Counted from the first letter of the stretch, positions 1 to 13,283 are shown. The stretch: DNA of 64,000 nt from Linnemannia elongata (GCA_036320915.1 JAXBDG010000011.1:766501-830500); one strand, 5' to 3'. Notes: generated from the sequence alone by a model not told the origin. Numbers and translations are program-made.

Positions 1-3000
1 GTAATCCATCTGATCATCCGACGTCAAGCTAGGTCGACGGTTAATGCTGGGTCCTCCACTCATAGAGCTACAGTCATCCGACGTGTTACTGTCCAATCGG
101 CGAATAGGCCGCATACCGCTCGGAGTAAACAGGTCAGAGGGCAACTGCTGGCCAGGTGTCTGGGGTAGATCGACTGCCGATTGTAGCTGAGGATTCTGGT
201 CCGACACGGGAGGCGATGTGGTGATAATCGTCGGCTTCAAGATGCTGCGGCTCTTCTTGGGAGCCGGGCTTGCGCCGCCAGGTGAAGCTTCACCTAGCAA
301 GCTAAGCGTCCCCGGAGACAAGGTTTCGCCTCCAGAGCTAAGGTGAAGTTGAGGACTTCCAATTACGAAAGGCGAGCCATCGCTTCCGCTGTCAGAGGTA
401 TTGCCGACGTTCGGGGCTTCCTTGGCACCAACACGCAAAAAGTCCTTCCCTATGTCTGCCGAAAGTGATCGCGGTACCGTCAAGGACATTGGGCGTGATG
501 GCGACAGACCCTCCTGAGCAGGAGTTGCTGGTTCCTGACTCGAGGATCCTATTGGACCTCTGATAGCTGCTTCCCTCGCCAAGAACATCGAACCAAATCC
601 AGGGCTAGAAGGCTGGCGCTCGTACCTCCCAGGTGCCAAGAAGTGATGGTCGGCACTTTGACTGCCCTCCGCTGGGAAGAACTGCGAAGAGTCCCTCTTA
701 TCACCAGTCTGCAGAGCCATCGATGGGGACAAACCGGTGGAAGGTGACCTCTTCTCGGGGTACATGGGGACACCAAACTCAGAGAACGCCGTAGCACCCT
801 CCGGCTTGGTAAGCATCATAGATCGGACATGCTGCATCGAATGAATGGCTCTTTCAACTAAAGCATATGGCAGAACCGTCTCCGACTTGCTCTCAAGGTC
901 CGAGCGGTGGTGCTTGCGATGGCGACGATGATGGTGAAGATGATGTTGAGGTTGTGGCTGTTGTTGTTGAAGAGGGTTGGGAGTACGAGGCTCACCAGCA
1001 GAATCACCACCAACCTGCTCAGATGTCGAGACGAAACTGCGCTGGCGGGGCGAGCGAGCCGCATGCAGGTTGGGGGACATGGGCTCGTGGGAGTCGAAGA
1101 GCGGTTCCTGAATCACAGTCAACGCGTTCATGGTTTGAGTCGGCTTGGCCCAACTCTTCCACTGCTTCCGACGCTCAGCGCGTTGTTGCAGCTTGACAGT
1201 CGCAGGATCTTCTCGGGCATCGGATTTACGACCAACACTGTCGCTTCGTAGATGCAAGGGCGACATCCCAGGAGAATATCCTGCTCCAGGTCCTGGAGAG
1301 CTAGCTGGCAACATGGAAGGCGAAGGCCAGTAAAATGCTGGCGAATTGGGGCCGGTGCTGCTGGCTGATCGGCTGAGACGATGTGAGGTGGGCGCAGGGT
1401 AAGAGTCGATTTGCCGAAGTTGGTCCGAAAGGAAGGGTCGCATCATGATCATCAAGGGTAATCGGTTGAAGAGGATGGTCTCTGCAAACGACCACAAGAT
1501 GTAGCCCATCGCCGTCATCCGGGTATTCTCTTGGGTATAAGTCGATCCAGGGTACGGAGACAACCCTCCTGACATTCCTGCCAATCCTGTTGCGCCGTCG
1601 CGCCAGAGTGGGGTCGGAGGTACTTCAACCCTTGGGGTTGCCGGGTACGAGGGGTTGACGTTGGGTGACGGCGGGCCGGAACTGGAGGTACTATTGTGTC
1701 GTCCAATGATGTTTCCAATAGAGATGGGTCCTGAAAACGAGCTGGCAGAGAACGTGTGGGCCGAGAAGTACTTCTTGATGATGTTGAAGATATCAAGCCA
1801 GCAACCAGGATGATAGGTCAGGTAGCGCTCTCCACGGACCATGATGATGCGCAACGCGATGAAGTCGATGAACAGTCCTGGGGTCGCGTTCATAGTGTTC
1901 TCCGAGGCCTGCTGTTGCTGCTGTTGCTGTTGGTTGTGGTCTTCATCGTCGTGATCATCTCTGTGGAGGAACGATGACCTGCGACGATGACCTGGTGTCT
2001 GTGGTGTTGCTGGCATCGGCATCACGAAAGGGTGCGGAGTCATAGGCTGCTGTGGGGACATAGGCGCGAGCAGCTCCACTGACTGGCGTCTCCTGTTCGC
2101 ACGAGCTGCGTTGATCACAGGCGCAAACAGTCCGCTAGTTATACTGGTTCGCCTTGAGGTAGGGTCGTACTCGGCTGCCTTGACAGTGAGTCCTAACATC
2201 CTGAGCCAAAACTGCATTTCCAGAATATCCAGGCAGTTGGAGTGGTACCGAGTCTTGAATCGAAGACAGAGTGGGACGACAATGTAGGCCATCAGACGCG
2301 GCGTGGGCACCGCCTGTTCGAGCTCGGAAATGGTATCAGTGTCTGCGTTGTTGATCATAGCTAGCATCAGGTCAACTAAACTGTCGCAGAACTTTGCCTG
2401 CGGCACGTAGATAGACCCAGAACTCCAGTCGTCTTTGACTCCGATGGTAAGGGCTGGGCTCAAAACCTTTTCCTGAAAGACATTGGAGAGTGTGAGCGAG
2501 TTCCTCAGGAAATGCCGCTCATCTTTTGCTACCAGCTGCAAGCCATCGAAGAATCCCGAAAAGTCGATCATCTTGTAGTACGTCCTTAGATAACCCGACA
2601 CGTGCACGATCAGATAGAGCACCGCATTAGATCCTTGCTGGACACTCCGGACCGGGAGTATGGCATGTTTGAGATAATCATGCAACCAATCGGTGGTGCA
2701 AGGGATCTTCAACGAGATGTAGTCCTTAAGGATCGACTTGATGAAGGCCGCCATCATCTGGTGTTGGTCATCCGCCAATTGTCCGCCTCGGTCGCAAAAG
2801 TGCTGGATCAGGCATACGAACTCATGCTTGATTGCCACGCGATCGTTCTGCGCCCACGTAATGCCCTTGACAGCCTGAGTCTTGGCGACACCACTGCTTA
2901 CAAGTGCAAAACGACTGATGTCGCATTGGGTGTCGTCATTACTTTGAGTAGCCCGAGGGAGCACAGGTGGGGGAACAAAGGAAGTCGGCACAAGGGGCTT

Positions 3001-6000
3001 GGATGACCTTCCAAACTTTGCAAACACATCGATCAGACTGTCCAGACCACTTGTCATCAGATGCGCCTCCCGGTCCAAGAAGAACGGCAGGACCATCTTG
3101 AGGACGCGAACAAACTGCTCAGACCGAACGGAACCAGGGTCATACGCAATGACTGCGAGGAAGAGCTTGATGGAGTCAGCGATCGTGAACTCGGCCTTGT
3201 GAAGGATGTTGGTGCTGCCGCTGTTATGGAAGATCTTCGAGTTCCTGGGAATAAACGACGAAATCCAGTGGGGGATCTCCAGCTGGGGGCCGCCGTAAGG
3301 CTTGCTGTCATGGTAGGGCACGGACAGCGATGGGACCCCGAGAGCTTTGGAGTGGTAGGTCGTTGTCGGTTGGTCGAGAGCTTCCATAAACGCGAAAAGT
3401 CGTCGGCCCATTATAGTCGATTGCTCCCTGGACATGTTTCGAAGCATCAATGGGACAATGGCTCCCAAGCTCTGCAGAATAAATGCCTCCTGATGGATCA
3501 AATAGAAGCGGTAAAACGTGGCGTCAATGGTGTCCTGAACAATCCGACTAGAGGCAGAGTCACAGTAGATCTTGAACAGGGCGGGGAAGAACAGCGCATA
3601 TCCGTTCTGCGACGCAAAGAGCCGCCTCAAACGTGTTGCTGCCGTGATGTAAACTTCTAAAGCCTGTCCAACAATACCCAGATCATCTCCTTGCTCCAGA
3701 AGAATAACGTTGACGCCGTTGAGGATGTTCATAAGCTCCAAGCGATCTGTGCTTTGCTTGTCCATGCGCTGGATTAGGTTGAGGACGAACGAGAGCCAAG
3801 CGCGCGCTCGGAGGGATGAGAGCGACCGTGCATTCCGATCCCGGTAAGACGTTGCAGTAAGAAAACGCGTCTGACACTTTGACACGTCTGGCAGATACTG
3901 ATTGTCCTCTAGCTTAGAACTCTGCAGAGCCTCGAGGGAGTTCAACTTTGGCATCCTGTTAAACCGCCCAACACTGGCTTTGACATCGGTAGCCTCTAGG
4001 GGAAATCGGACGAGGAAGCTGGTCATGAACTGGATCTGGCTGATGTTGACCATGGCCATCTGGAACAGTTGGTGTGGAATCCCGAGACGAGGTAGGATGT
4101 CGCCTGGGTTGGTCAGTTGAGCAGGAAACATGGATTCGGGTAAGATGGCCGACTTGAACCAAAAACGACCCAAGCCGGCGAAAAAGATGTCGACCTTGTT
4201 GCGCTTGAAATCCTTGAACACGATATCGTTGGTGGAGATGACGACATCTGCGAGAAGAGGAAGGACCGTTGCCAGCATGTCGAGTCCCAACGGCTTGGAG
4301 TTTCTCTGGAACCACTTCAGTAGACCGAGGAGATGGTTGAAGAGCGAGAAAGCAAACGCTGGCGGCAGCTTGGAGTTACCACTGAGGAGCAAGTGGAGTC
4401 TGGAGATCAAGCTCCGTTGGCGATCTGGTCTTGCGTGTACAACCTCGGCAAAGAAGGAACGAACAAAAAGCACTGGTTCGTTGCGGATGTAGTCGGAGAG
4501 AAAGTTGATGGCTGCTGAGCGAACACCAATAGCCTTGTCGTCCATGAGGTCGATGGTGCCGAGGTTGAGGGAGTTCAAAACAGGGATCAAGACTGTCGCG
4601 TGCCGGTCCTTGGGGAGCATGGTGTAAGTCCGGCCAAAGTTCGCCTTGCTCTCGTAGTCACCATCGAGGTATCCTGTCCACGAGAGCATCAAAGGAGTCT
4701 GTGCGCGCCTTGTCAACTCTGTCTCCTGTTGGTCCTTCTGACCCCATCCTAGTTCCTGAAAACGATTACGGATGTCGATGGGAAAGTTTCCGACGCTCTT
4801 CAACTCTGTCAACCAACGGGGTTCGTCCATGGTATATCGATTGCTGCCAACCTCTGTCGTCACGAAAGGAACTTGTATGACGGTGGTGCGGAACGGACCA
4901 CGAGAAGAAGGGTCGATAACATAGGGTTGGATCAGTAATTCGTTGCGGTGGTCAAAGAGAGTGTTCAGTCTCTCAATGGCGGACAGGCGTTTGAATGGGT
5001 TATCACTAAGTTTGTCAAAAACGAGCAGATATATTCTTGTTAGCTGCAATACTTTTTCCGACTTGACACATTGCGGTTCCGCAACAACCGAGGGGGTTCT
5101 CATTAACAGTACCTGTTGAGGTCGCGTGAAATGATATTGTGAATCGCCTTTGGGGCTACGTCGGCGCATTTGACAAACAAGAATGCGGCGGAAGACGCGA
5201 CTTTAGGGCCAGATTCGAGGCAGTAAATGTTCCAAAGAGGGTCGATCAACTGTAAGTATTCGCTCACATGGATCGCAGAATGGACGGTAATCAGAAGAGT
5301 CAACACAGCCACAGTTTCGTCTAGCCGGATGTCCGGCATCCGAACTATCCGCTTCGGCTGAAGTGTAGCATTGGCTTTCATATATTGGTTGGACGCCCGA
5401 TTAGACTCGTTGGTGGAGGCTCGTCGTGCGCCTACGCTTGACTCGGTCCTGGATGGCTTGAGGGTCGACGCGGATCTATTATCGATCTTGAGGGTATACC
5501 GATCCTTGCGCTAATAAAATTGATGGCAAAGAGCGTGAGATCTTTGCTTTGTAACCGTTATTTATCCAGCGTTTGCACGGGGAAAAGGAATCTTACCTCG
5601 CCTACAAGTCCATCCACGTTGCTGTAAATGTGTTTTATCCGAAGTCGCATGGTTTCCGAGATGCCATGAGGTCCGCCCTGTGCACTTCCACCTTCAGCTG
5701 TCGCCTGTTGATTAAGAGCCCAGTCCAGTATCCGTGGTAGCCATCCCGGTCTAAAATGTAAATAATAAGTCTGACAGTCAGACTGGGAGCTGTATATGAT
5801 TGCAAACTGTCGAGTAGAACATGCGCAAGCTAAATTACCTGTGAATGGTCTTGCATAGCATTCGGATCTCGTAAAAGATCATGCACAACATAACGCGGAT
5901 TGGCCTAGGAACGAGAATCTTCTTCTCCTGTTGTAAAGATTTAAAAAAAACGTCAACGTTGTTCCATTTGCCATCAACTGAACAGTCACCACATTCACAG

Positions 6001-9000
6001 TATTCGCAAGAACAGGAAAACGTACTTTGGTTATAAGATACATGCCCAGTTTCCGCTCCAGGTCAATGAGGAACATCTTGCCAACCTCGATCTCGTAGTT
6101 GTCGCCACTGCTCGCTAATCTCTTGATCGCGTAGATGAACTCCAGGACAATAATACACTGGCCGACCGTGCAAGAGCCCCACTTCAGTCCTTGTGCTTGA
6201 GCCTGCGAATCTCTTCTTGGCCGCTCATGCCCAACATCCGTCATGGCGATCACGCAGATCATATCGGCATCTCTCATGTACAAATCCACTAGACCCATGT
6301 GCGTTTCCAGACACGACAGGATGCAGAGGTAGTCCGCCACAAATTGAGTCGAGTCGGATGCCACGCATGCGATCATGGGCTTAAAGAAAGAGGCGCGATG
6401 GACGACCGAGAGCTGTAAAAGTAGCCCAGAGAGGCGTTCGTTGGGTTCGGGCTGATGGACCACCAGTTTCTGTATGTGAGAACAAAGCTGTCAGTTAGGT
6501 TTACAAATCCATTGACCAAAGCCAGCCTTTAGAGCTCAGGAACCAAAACATGTCTCGCTTACATTGAAGAACGTGCTCAGAGTTGCATTGAGAATCAATG
6601 AGCTCCTTGCCGTGCTGGATCCAAGAATCACGCGATGATAGAGGTTGATGAGTCGTCGAAATACAATGTTCTCGCTCTAAAATACCAAGAGTATAAAAAA
6701 GTGCTTCACCGTTAGTCGTGTGTTATTTGAACACCAGTCTCGGATCTACATAACCTTCAAAATCCTATTCCTACCTCGATTTTCATCTGGTCCACGATAG
6801 TCCCTTGATACCCTTGGTCCCAGATGGCATCAAAGTAATTCCGGGCTTGTTGAACAACAGGGTTCGCCTTCTCATCTGGTAATCCTTGCTCCTGCGGAGG
6901 CAATATCCTCGCCTGAAAATTCTCTCCGCTCACGTTGGGGCTGAGGGGAGACCTTGGCGGTGTCCTGGGTATGGCCTCTCGTTCTGACTCAGTCGAAATT
7001 GATGCCCGTGGGGTCGGCTCCATATCATCTCGTGAAGGTCGAGGAATGTCAAATGATGTGGATGGTTCCTGTGACTGGACCTCAAGATACTCGATAGAGA
7101 AAACCATGAGAATGAACCGGACCACTGACGCCACTGCCTCATTTGAAACCGATCCGCGCAGTCCAGCTGGCGGCAGAAACTCCTGTAGGAAAATTGTCAT
7201 GTCCAGAATCAACGACTTTGTAAGCTCGGATCCATCTGCGTAGGCGACTGGCGCGTTCAGGACAAACTCGCTTGCCGCCTGACCGAAAATTCGAACTGGC
7301 CCATCCAGAGCGAGAGGGTATCTGGAGTCCGGCTCCACCCAATACACCTAAACGTGTCGCAACAAGCAAACAAAGAGTCAGCTACTGTATGTTGAGTTGG
7401 GCATACATATGTAAAAGATTTCCTCCGCATGTTAATACGCTGAAGCACTCACCGGCAAGAGTTCATGAAGTAAATAATGAACTGTTGTCTGGTCCCGAAG
7501 TCGTATGCACTCGATCAATCCGCGTAGAAAGGCGATTTCAGCGTTATGCTCCAATTGCGCTCGATCGGCAGTGGGATCCGACTTCACGCCCAGGTCTCCA
7601 AAACGTATCCGATCCATCAAGACTGCCGACAAATCCCGAATACGTCGATCCTGAGCTTCCTTGGGCAAAGCTGCTTGCTCACTTAGCAGCGTCACCAATG
7701 ACGCCAGAATCGCGTGGATGTTCCTTGGCAAGAGCGGTACAGTCGCCGTTATAACTCCAGGTGCCAGCATTTGGTTGATAAGAGTGACGATTCGATCCTA
7801 AAGCAGAGTAATGTTTATCCGTTAGCTATCAATATCCGAATCGTGCTCTCGTGGCTCATAATTCAAGTCTTCGTTGAATCCAACTGCGAGTTCTCACCTT
7901 ATGACAGGCGTATTTTGGCGAGAGTAGACTGAGGCACCATAACACGTCCTGAAGGTCCTCTGGGTCACTCTGTAGAGGAAACATTTGCCTCATCTGGTCA
8001 ACGAGGTTCAGCACTGCAGTCGCATCGGCTCCTATTCGATTTAAACAATCAAAAGCTCTCCAATGAGTCTAAAGCTCAAACCATGCTGGAATCTGAATCC
8101 TGGAATACAAAATATGGTCGTAAACATAAATAATCCAGCGATCTGAAAAGTAGTCCTTACTTGACAACGGTTCTGTCCTGCCGGCCAAAAGCATCTTGGA
8201 AAGTGCCCGAAAAATCTCGTTCTTGCAAGGCACCTCAACTATAAGTGCTTTCCATCTGGTCAAAATGTCGGACAGCTCCTCAACAAGACTCCTGTCAATG
8301 GTGCCGGTATCGAATACCATTAGGTTGTAGGACGCTCCCGGGATCATACCTCTGGTGCCGGTGCCTATCCGTGCCACAGTCCTTGAACGAGGTTGACTTT
8401 GATCGCTCGCATGACGGGCGAGGGCCTTTTCGATCTCCTTTTCCATTTTCCGTAGCTGTGTCCGCTGTACGACCGCCGTCCTGAAGCCCAAAACACCTCG
8501 GAGGCCTGTCGAGACTGTGCCCAAGCCCTCCATGGTCGGAAAAGTCCTAGGATGCTCTGTGATAGGATTGCTGGCAGGGAAGCGGCTGTTGCCTGTGGCT
8601 GCCTTCGTCTCTGCAGGAGGATGGGTACTGCCCTGACCTACTCCTCGCCCTACTGCTCCTCCTGAACCAGTGGCAAGGGTAGCAGGCTGCACAGCCTGTC
8701 CTCCTGGTAGGCTTTGTGGTATTGATTGATTGTTTTCTCTCTGTACAGACCCGTTGGAGTTGTTGTCTTGAGGTGTGGAAACATCGATCCCGACGACCTT
8801 TTCGCGTACACGGGCCCAGTTTCTATCAACCGTCCGTGACCGAAGTGGTGCTGTGCTCAATGGCTCCTGCTGTTGTTGCTCCTGCTGCTCTAGCACCAGT
8901 TCGTCTCCTGAGTCCGGTTGAGGAGGGGACGACAGGATAGGGGCGGCAGCCTGCATAATTGAAGGGTCGTCTAACGTGAAGGGAGGCTGTAGTCCCTCCG

Positions 9001-9088
9001 GGTCAATGTCTCTAAAACCTGTCCCTTGAGCAGGGAGTCTTATTAAGTCGATGGCGGGGTCAGTGTCATCATCAGGAATGCCCGCCAT
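1..9088 (-). CDS. UNC80-like subunit of a NALCN/Cch1-type cation channel complex (C-terminus outside window)
   Basis: Ten exons join in phase: 8161-9088, 7898-8031, 7453-7797, 6775-7347, 6563-6676, 6026-6469, 5839-5927, 5597-5750, 5113-5510 and 1-5005. They give about 2,728 residues and stay open to the window edge; the metazoan family runs to about 3,200. The start at 9088 is the first ATG of an open frame whose upstream extension begins only with GTG. The N-terminus is disordered and the centre is helical and HEAT-like. Exon 10 carries the best family matches, such as FNHLLGLLKWF, IVFKDFKR, FYLIHQEAFILQ and SIKLFLAVIAYDPGSVRSEQ, which resemble conserved C-terminal blocks of animal UNC80. 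A poly-Q run lies near 1914-1937 and the last 400 or so residues are low-complexity. In animals UNC80 is a scaffold of the NALCN sodium-leak channel; the fungal relative of NALCN is Cch1. A role with Cch1/Mid1 is inference. The family call is confident. Confidence 0.85.
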
Positions 9089-11201
9089 TGTTGGAAGAAG
9101 AGTTGTGTGCACTTCCTGGCACTAGTTATTGTGAATGGGTGCGATGATGGCTGGCAGTTTGTTGGCTATGGTAGTGGTGGTGATGCAGTGTTGGTAAAGA
9201 GCGCTTTGTTGGTTATGAATAGGTTGGTATGTCGTTGTTGCTGTTTTGAATGCTGAGTGGTGGAGGTGTGATATGCTGAATGATAGAGAAGAGGGGAAGT
9301 GTGAGTGATGGAGAAGAATGGAAGGGTAATGAAAGAATGAAGGTTAATCGACAAGGAAGAGAAGAAGTGTAGAGCGAGGAAAGGAAAAATAAAAAGAGAG
9401 AAGCAGTTGGTTGTTGACTGCAGGGCGGAGGGAAAGGGAGTGTGTGTGAGAGAGCATTAGAGGGAGAACCCCGATAGCAGAAATAAAACGGCTGTGAGCA
9501 CAAACACACTGGAAAAATATAACACTAGGCACCCACTCTGTTCAATAATCTCCCTACTCTAACTCCCATTATTTTCACCGTTGCTTCGCTGAGTGCAATT
9601 GCTCTTCACCAGGGTGACTATTTATGCCGCAAGAGGAGTGAAGAGTTTGTTCGTTGTCTTTGAATACGTTCCTTTCACAGCAACCGTTATTTTATTTTGA
9701 TCAGGGACACAAGGTACACTCATTATCGATGGTGCCTGGGATCATATCAACATCATAAACGAGACAAAGTGATCAGTGATGTTGCCTGAGATGGGGATCG
9801 TTCTTCTGTTGATCTACATGTACAATGCTCTTAAGGGTGAAAAAGGCGGACCATAAGTCCACGATACAGGTTGTAAGCAAAGAGAGAAAAAAAGTAAGGG
9901 GGCAGAGCCAAAGAGGAGAATTGATGTTCTTTCTTAAATTGTTTGCTGAAAAAGAGGGTTGTAGTGTGTGCCTTCAAGACAAACTTCCGCATTATCACAG
10001 CCCTCAGCTGATTGGATGTGTTTCGTTATGCTGACCACGCTGGTTGTTGGCACAACCGTCGCCATCACCAAAACCGCAGCCACAAGCACTCCAACTTGAT
10101 TGCAAGATCCCCCCTCGTCTGCTGTTCAACCACCCTTCCTCATATCCCTTGCCCGCCATGGATCAAATCTTACCTTTTCCCACCCTGCACTTAGCCCTTT
10201 TCGATCAACCGATTCAAACCGGATGGCAGCTGGACAGCAAACCTCCCAAAAAAGACTTACCTCGTCGCACAGACGAAACAAAAGTTAACGAAGAGACATG
10301 CAAATAGTTGGACATCATTGTGCTAGTCCGTCCATTGAACAATTGAATTGTACCATGCGGGCAGCGGCCTGGATAGGACAGGCAGCAAGTTTGACAGGAA
10401 TACCAGAACGGGTAAAGAGAGGATTCCATTCCCACCAAGGCTGACTCTTTTTGTTTTTTATTTTTCTCCTTTGTGAATAGTCGAATCCGAGATTCCCTCT
10501 GGCTCCTTTTAGATCCCTTTAGACCCTACTTTGGGAATAATAACAACTCCATCTTGTAGGAAGTATAACAATTGCTGTGAGAGATCGTCGAACATGGTTA
10601 TTGGGCACATACGTATACAGGTGGCGAATGGCCAAAAGAGAATTAGCTGACTCGTATTGCGAGGGGATCTACTATCCAGCCAACCATCGCTCGGTCTGTT
10701 CATCTCCTTGTCTCTGTTCCTGGAACCAAGTGTGTAACGCTTAGTAAATAGTAGGCATGAAGTGACATCTTTTTTCATCCTCGCCCTTTTCTCCTGTTCC
10801 ATTTCTTATTCTGTCTGAATACCGGCCAGGTTACCCGCTCCTTCCTTATATCGTCGTCATCATTGTAACCTTCTCTCCAGAAACTAGCTAAACATGAACG
10901 CAATGAGCAGTATTCTGAAGTTAAGAGGTATAAAAAAGAACTCTTCATGCCTTTTTTTGACTTGTCTTCTTCTTTTCTCCACATAGCTCTTCTCTTTTTA
11001 CATTGCTCCTGCACGTCTATTTCTTTAAACATCAAGCTCAACCGCCTCACCTACTGTCCTCTTGAAGTCAACGCATCCTCAAGACCCTTCCATTTCCTTT
11101 ACTTCTCCTTTCAAGGACTCCGATCTCATTTTGCACCCATTGTTGCTTCGCCCACTGCCCTCTTTACCCAAAACTTCAATTCACCCAACCACTTCACAAT
11201 C
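9089..11201. other. Divergent intergenic region between UNC80-like and LPMO-like genes
   Basis: About 2.1 kb without a convincing gene. The part next to the UNC80 start (about 9170-9500) is purine-rich on the + strand and gives only low-complexity reading frames. The part before 11202 is pyrimidine-rich and probably holds the 5' leader of the LPMO-like gene. The open frame from 10947 runs in phase into that gene but reads like untranslated leader, and the signal peptide begins at 11202. Confidence 0.6.
10929..10938 (+). promoter_or_regulatory. TATA-like element of the LPMO-like gene
   Basis: A TATAAAAAAG sequence lies about 265 bases before the chosen ATG, followed by a pyrimidine-rich leader of the kind often seen at fungal transcription starts. 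The assignment rests on sequence and position only. Confidence 0.35.
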
Positions 11202-12680
11202 ATGCGACACTCAGTCCTCTCCCTCAAAGCAGTAGCCATCCTCCCCCTACTCGTCCCCTCACTCTCGTCAGCACACAGTTGGCTAGACTGCACAAACATG
11301 CTCGACTCTGGCACCTGCGCCGGCTTCCCCCTCGGCTACCCTTCCCGGGCCGACATCGACATCAACACAAAATATACCTATCTCGTCCAAGACCGTCGTC
11401 CCGACGCCTCCGTCTGTCAACCAGGGCGACAGAACATCCCTGGAAACAACCCCTTCCCTATCGCCAACGTCGTCCCAGGCCAACAAATGCACCTCACCTG
11501 GCAGCCCGATGGGCATCTTGATGACAATCGTCCTTCGACGATTGAAGTCCATTGGACGGGTGTCCCAGGGAAACAACTTGTTACACGTGCAGAGTTGGGG
11601 CCATCAACGTTGTTGGGGACCATGATCTTTGGGACCAGTGCCAATTGTGATCAGCCTTCGGAACCCAACACTTGGTGCCATGGGCATATTACAGTCCCTC
11701 CGGGGACTCAGCCAGGGACGTATCAGGTCATTTGGTGGTGGAAATATGACAGGAACCCTGCTGGGGAGGAGTACTCGACTTGCTTTGAGATGACCGTCAA
11801 TGGCGACGGATCCTCGATTCAATCGAGGGAGGTTGACGCCAAGGAGCCTACGCAAGTTGTCGATACTACTTCTGCTACAGCTCAAGTCAATACTCGGCCT
11901 CAGCAAGTCACCGCTGCCGTCAACAACATCCCTGAACAACCGCCTACTGCAATCCCAGGGACCGTTATTCCAGCACCAGCGCCACAAGCTTCTCCAGAGG
12001 TAGCCGCCCAAGTCCAAATCCAACCACAACAACAACCAACAATCCCTCAACAACAGCAAGTCACCATCCACACAGAGCCCCTCCAACTCGCCTACATGAC
12101 CATGGATACCCCACCTTCCACCGCCAAGGCTGCTGCACCCGAATCCGTAATCGCATCCACATCTCTGGGTGGTGCAAATCCCCCAGGAGTCGACACTCTC
12201 GCCGACCTATCCACAAAGGCCGACCAGCCCCTCAACGCCGTCCCCAACTTCTCCATTATCCGCGAGAGCAAGAACAAGGACCACAAACAAGTCGATGGCT
12301 TCACTAGTGACGACGTTGGGTCCCTTGCTGGTGATGCCGTTAACGACAATGAAGGCAAAGATACCTCGCCTTTGCCGCTTGTGAAACCCTCGGAGTTGAT
12401 AAACACCACTCTTTCTGAGAACAAGTCAGCCAGGAATGGAACAACCTTGGGTACTGGCGCGAACATAAAGACCAATAACACGGCGGCTGCCATCGTTCCT
12501 GGATCCCACCCTTCTTCGACTGAAGCCTCTTCGAACAAAGACAGGGAAAACACTATCAACCGCAACCTGGCCAGCCAAATCCCTAACGTTGTCGACAGTG
12601 CCGCTACCGCTATGTCCCTCTCTACTACCGCATTCATTGTGTCAAGTGTCCTGGTGACATCCACTTGGATGCTGGTATAG
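11202..12680 (+). CDS. LPMO-like secreted copper protein, probably GPI-anchored
   Basis: Single exon of 492 residues. The in-frame ATG at 11202 was chosen because it starts a clean signal peptide (about 24 residues, ending SLSSA) and predicted cleavage leaves His-Ser-Trp at the mature N-terminus. An exposed first histidine is the hallmark of the copper 'histidine brace' of lytic polysaccharide monooxygenases. The next 180 residues or so form a cysteine-containing beta-type domain, with HSWLDC, QPDGHLDD, WCHGHITVPPGTQPGTYQ and WWWKYDR; the second copper histidine probably lies in one of the GH/CHGH segments. The other half is Ser/Thr/Pro/Gln-rich, with a hydrophobic C-terminus (AFIVSSVLVTSTWMLV) typical of a GPI signal. 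It is therefore probably held at the plasma membrane or wall. I cannot assign a CAZy family; it resembles the HSW-type LPMO-like proteins of fungi. It could act in copper handling or wall remodelling rather than polysaccharide oxidation. Confidence 0.7.
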   Translation: MRHSVLSLKAVAILPLLVPSLSSAHSWLDCTNMLDSGTCAGFPLGYPSRADIDINTKYTYLVQDRRPDASVCQPGRQNIPGNNPFPIANVVPGQQMHLTWQPDGHLDDNRPSTIEVHWTGVPGKQLVTRAELGPSTLLGTMIFGTSANCDQPSEPNTWCHGHITVPPGTQPGTYQVIWWWKYDRNPAGEEYSTCFEMTVNGDGSSIQSREVDAKEPTQVVDTTSATAQVNTRPQQVTAAVNNIPEQPPTAIPGTVIPAPAPQASPEVAAQVQIQPQQQPTIPQQQQVTIHTEPLQLAYMTMDTPPSTAKAAAPESVIASTSLGGANPPGVDTLADLSTKADQPLNAVPNFSIIRESKNKDHKQVDGFTSDDVGSLAGDAVNDNEGKDTSPLPLVKPSELINTTLSENKSARNGTTLGTGANIKTNNTAAAIVPGSHPSSTEASSNKDRENTINRNLASQIPNVVDSAATAMSLSTTAFIVSSVLVTSTWMLV

Positions 12681-13283
12681 AAAAAAGTAACCATATCCCT
12701 CAAACAAATATACTTGTAGCACTCCTAATATACCTATTTCACGCTTACGATATATCGCCACGATAATAAACGCCTCCTTCCCTTCACGTATCTAACTATT
12801 CATAGGCTTTTCCAATGGTTTGCTAATTCTAATCCTTTATCATGCTAAGAAAAAAACCCCTCCAGTACACTCGCGCCAAAGAAATCTACCCTCCTGACGT
12901 GGGTGAGTCGTTGAAATTATCGAAATTGGGCTGAGTGTCCTATCGGTGAGTTTATTCCGCTGGTTGTTGTACATGTTGTGTTTCGTGCTCAAGCAAAATG
13001 GCGAGGAAAAAAAAAAAAAAAAAAGAGATGGCGAAGGCGGAGTGGATAGATATGGTCGAGAAAAGAGTGGTCTCTAGAGTCCAGGTAAGTTGTAGTCGAG
13101 TCGCTGTCATCCAATCCTGTTTAGTTATGAAAACCGAGGGAATTGATGCTCACTAACAGACACAAAGCGACGAAGAGAAGAATAGAACCAAGGATTAGTC
13201 AGTAGGCGAGTTTGCTGTGGTGTGATTGTGGTACAAAAAGAGACATGATTGCCATCTCAATACCGAAAACAAGATACTATCCC
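12681..13283. other. Convergent 3' intergenic region
   Basis: About 600 bases between the ends of the LPMO-like gene (+) and the STYX-like gene (-). It contains AT-rich, polyadenylation-like stretches just after 12680 and a poly(A) run at about 13008-13024. I see no gene in it. Confidence 0.6.

Noticed and set aside
10947..11201. N-terminal extension of the LPMO-like frame
   Set aside because: The extra 85 codons read as translated leader; the later ATG gives a proper signal peptide and an N-terminal His after cleavage.
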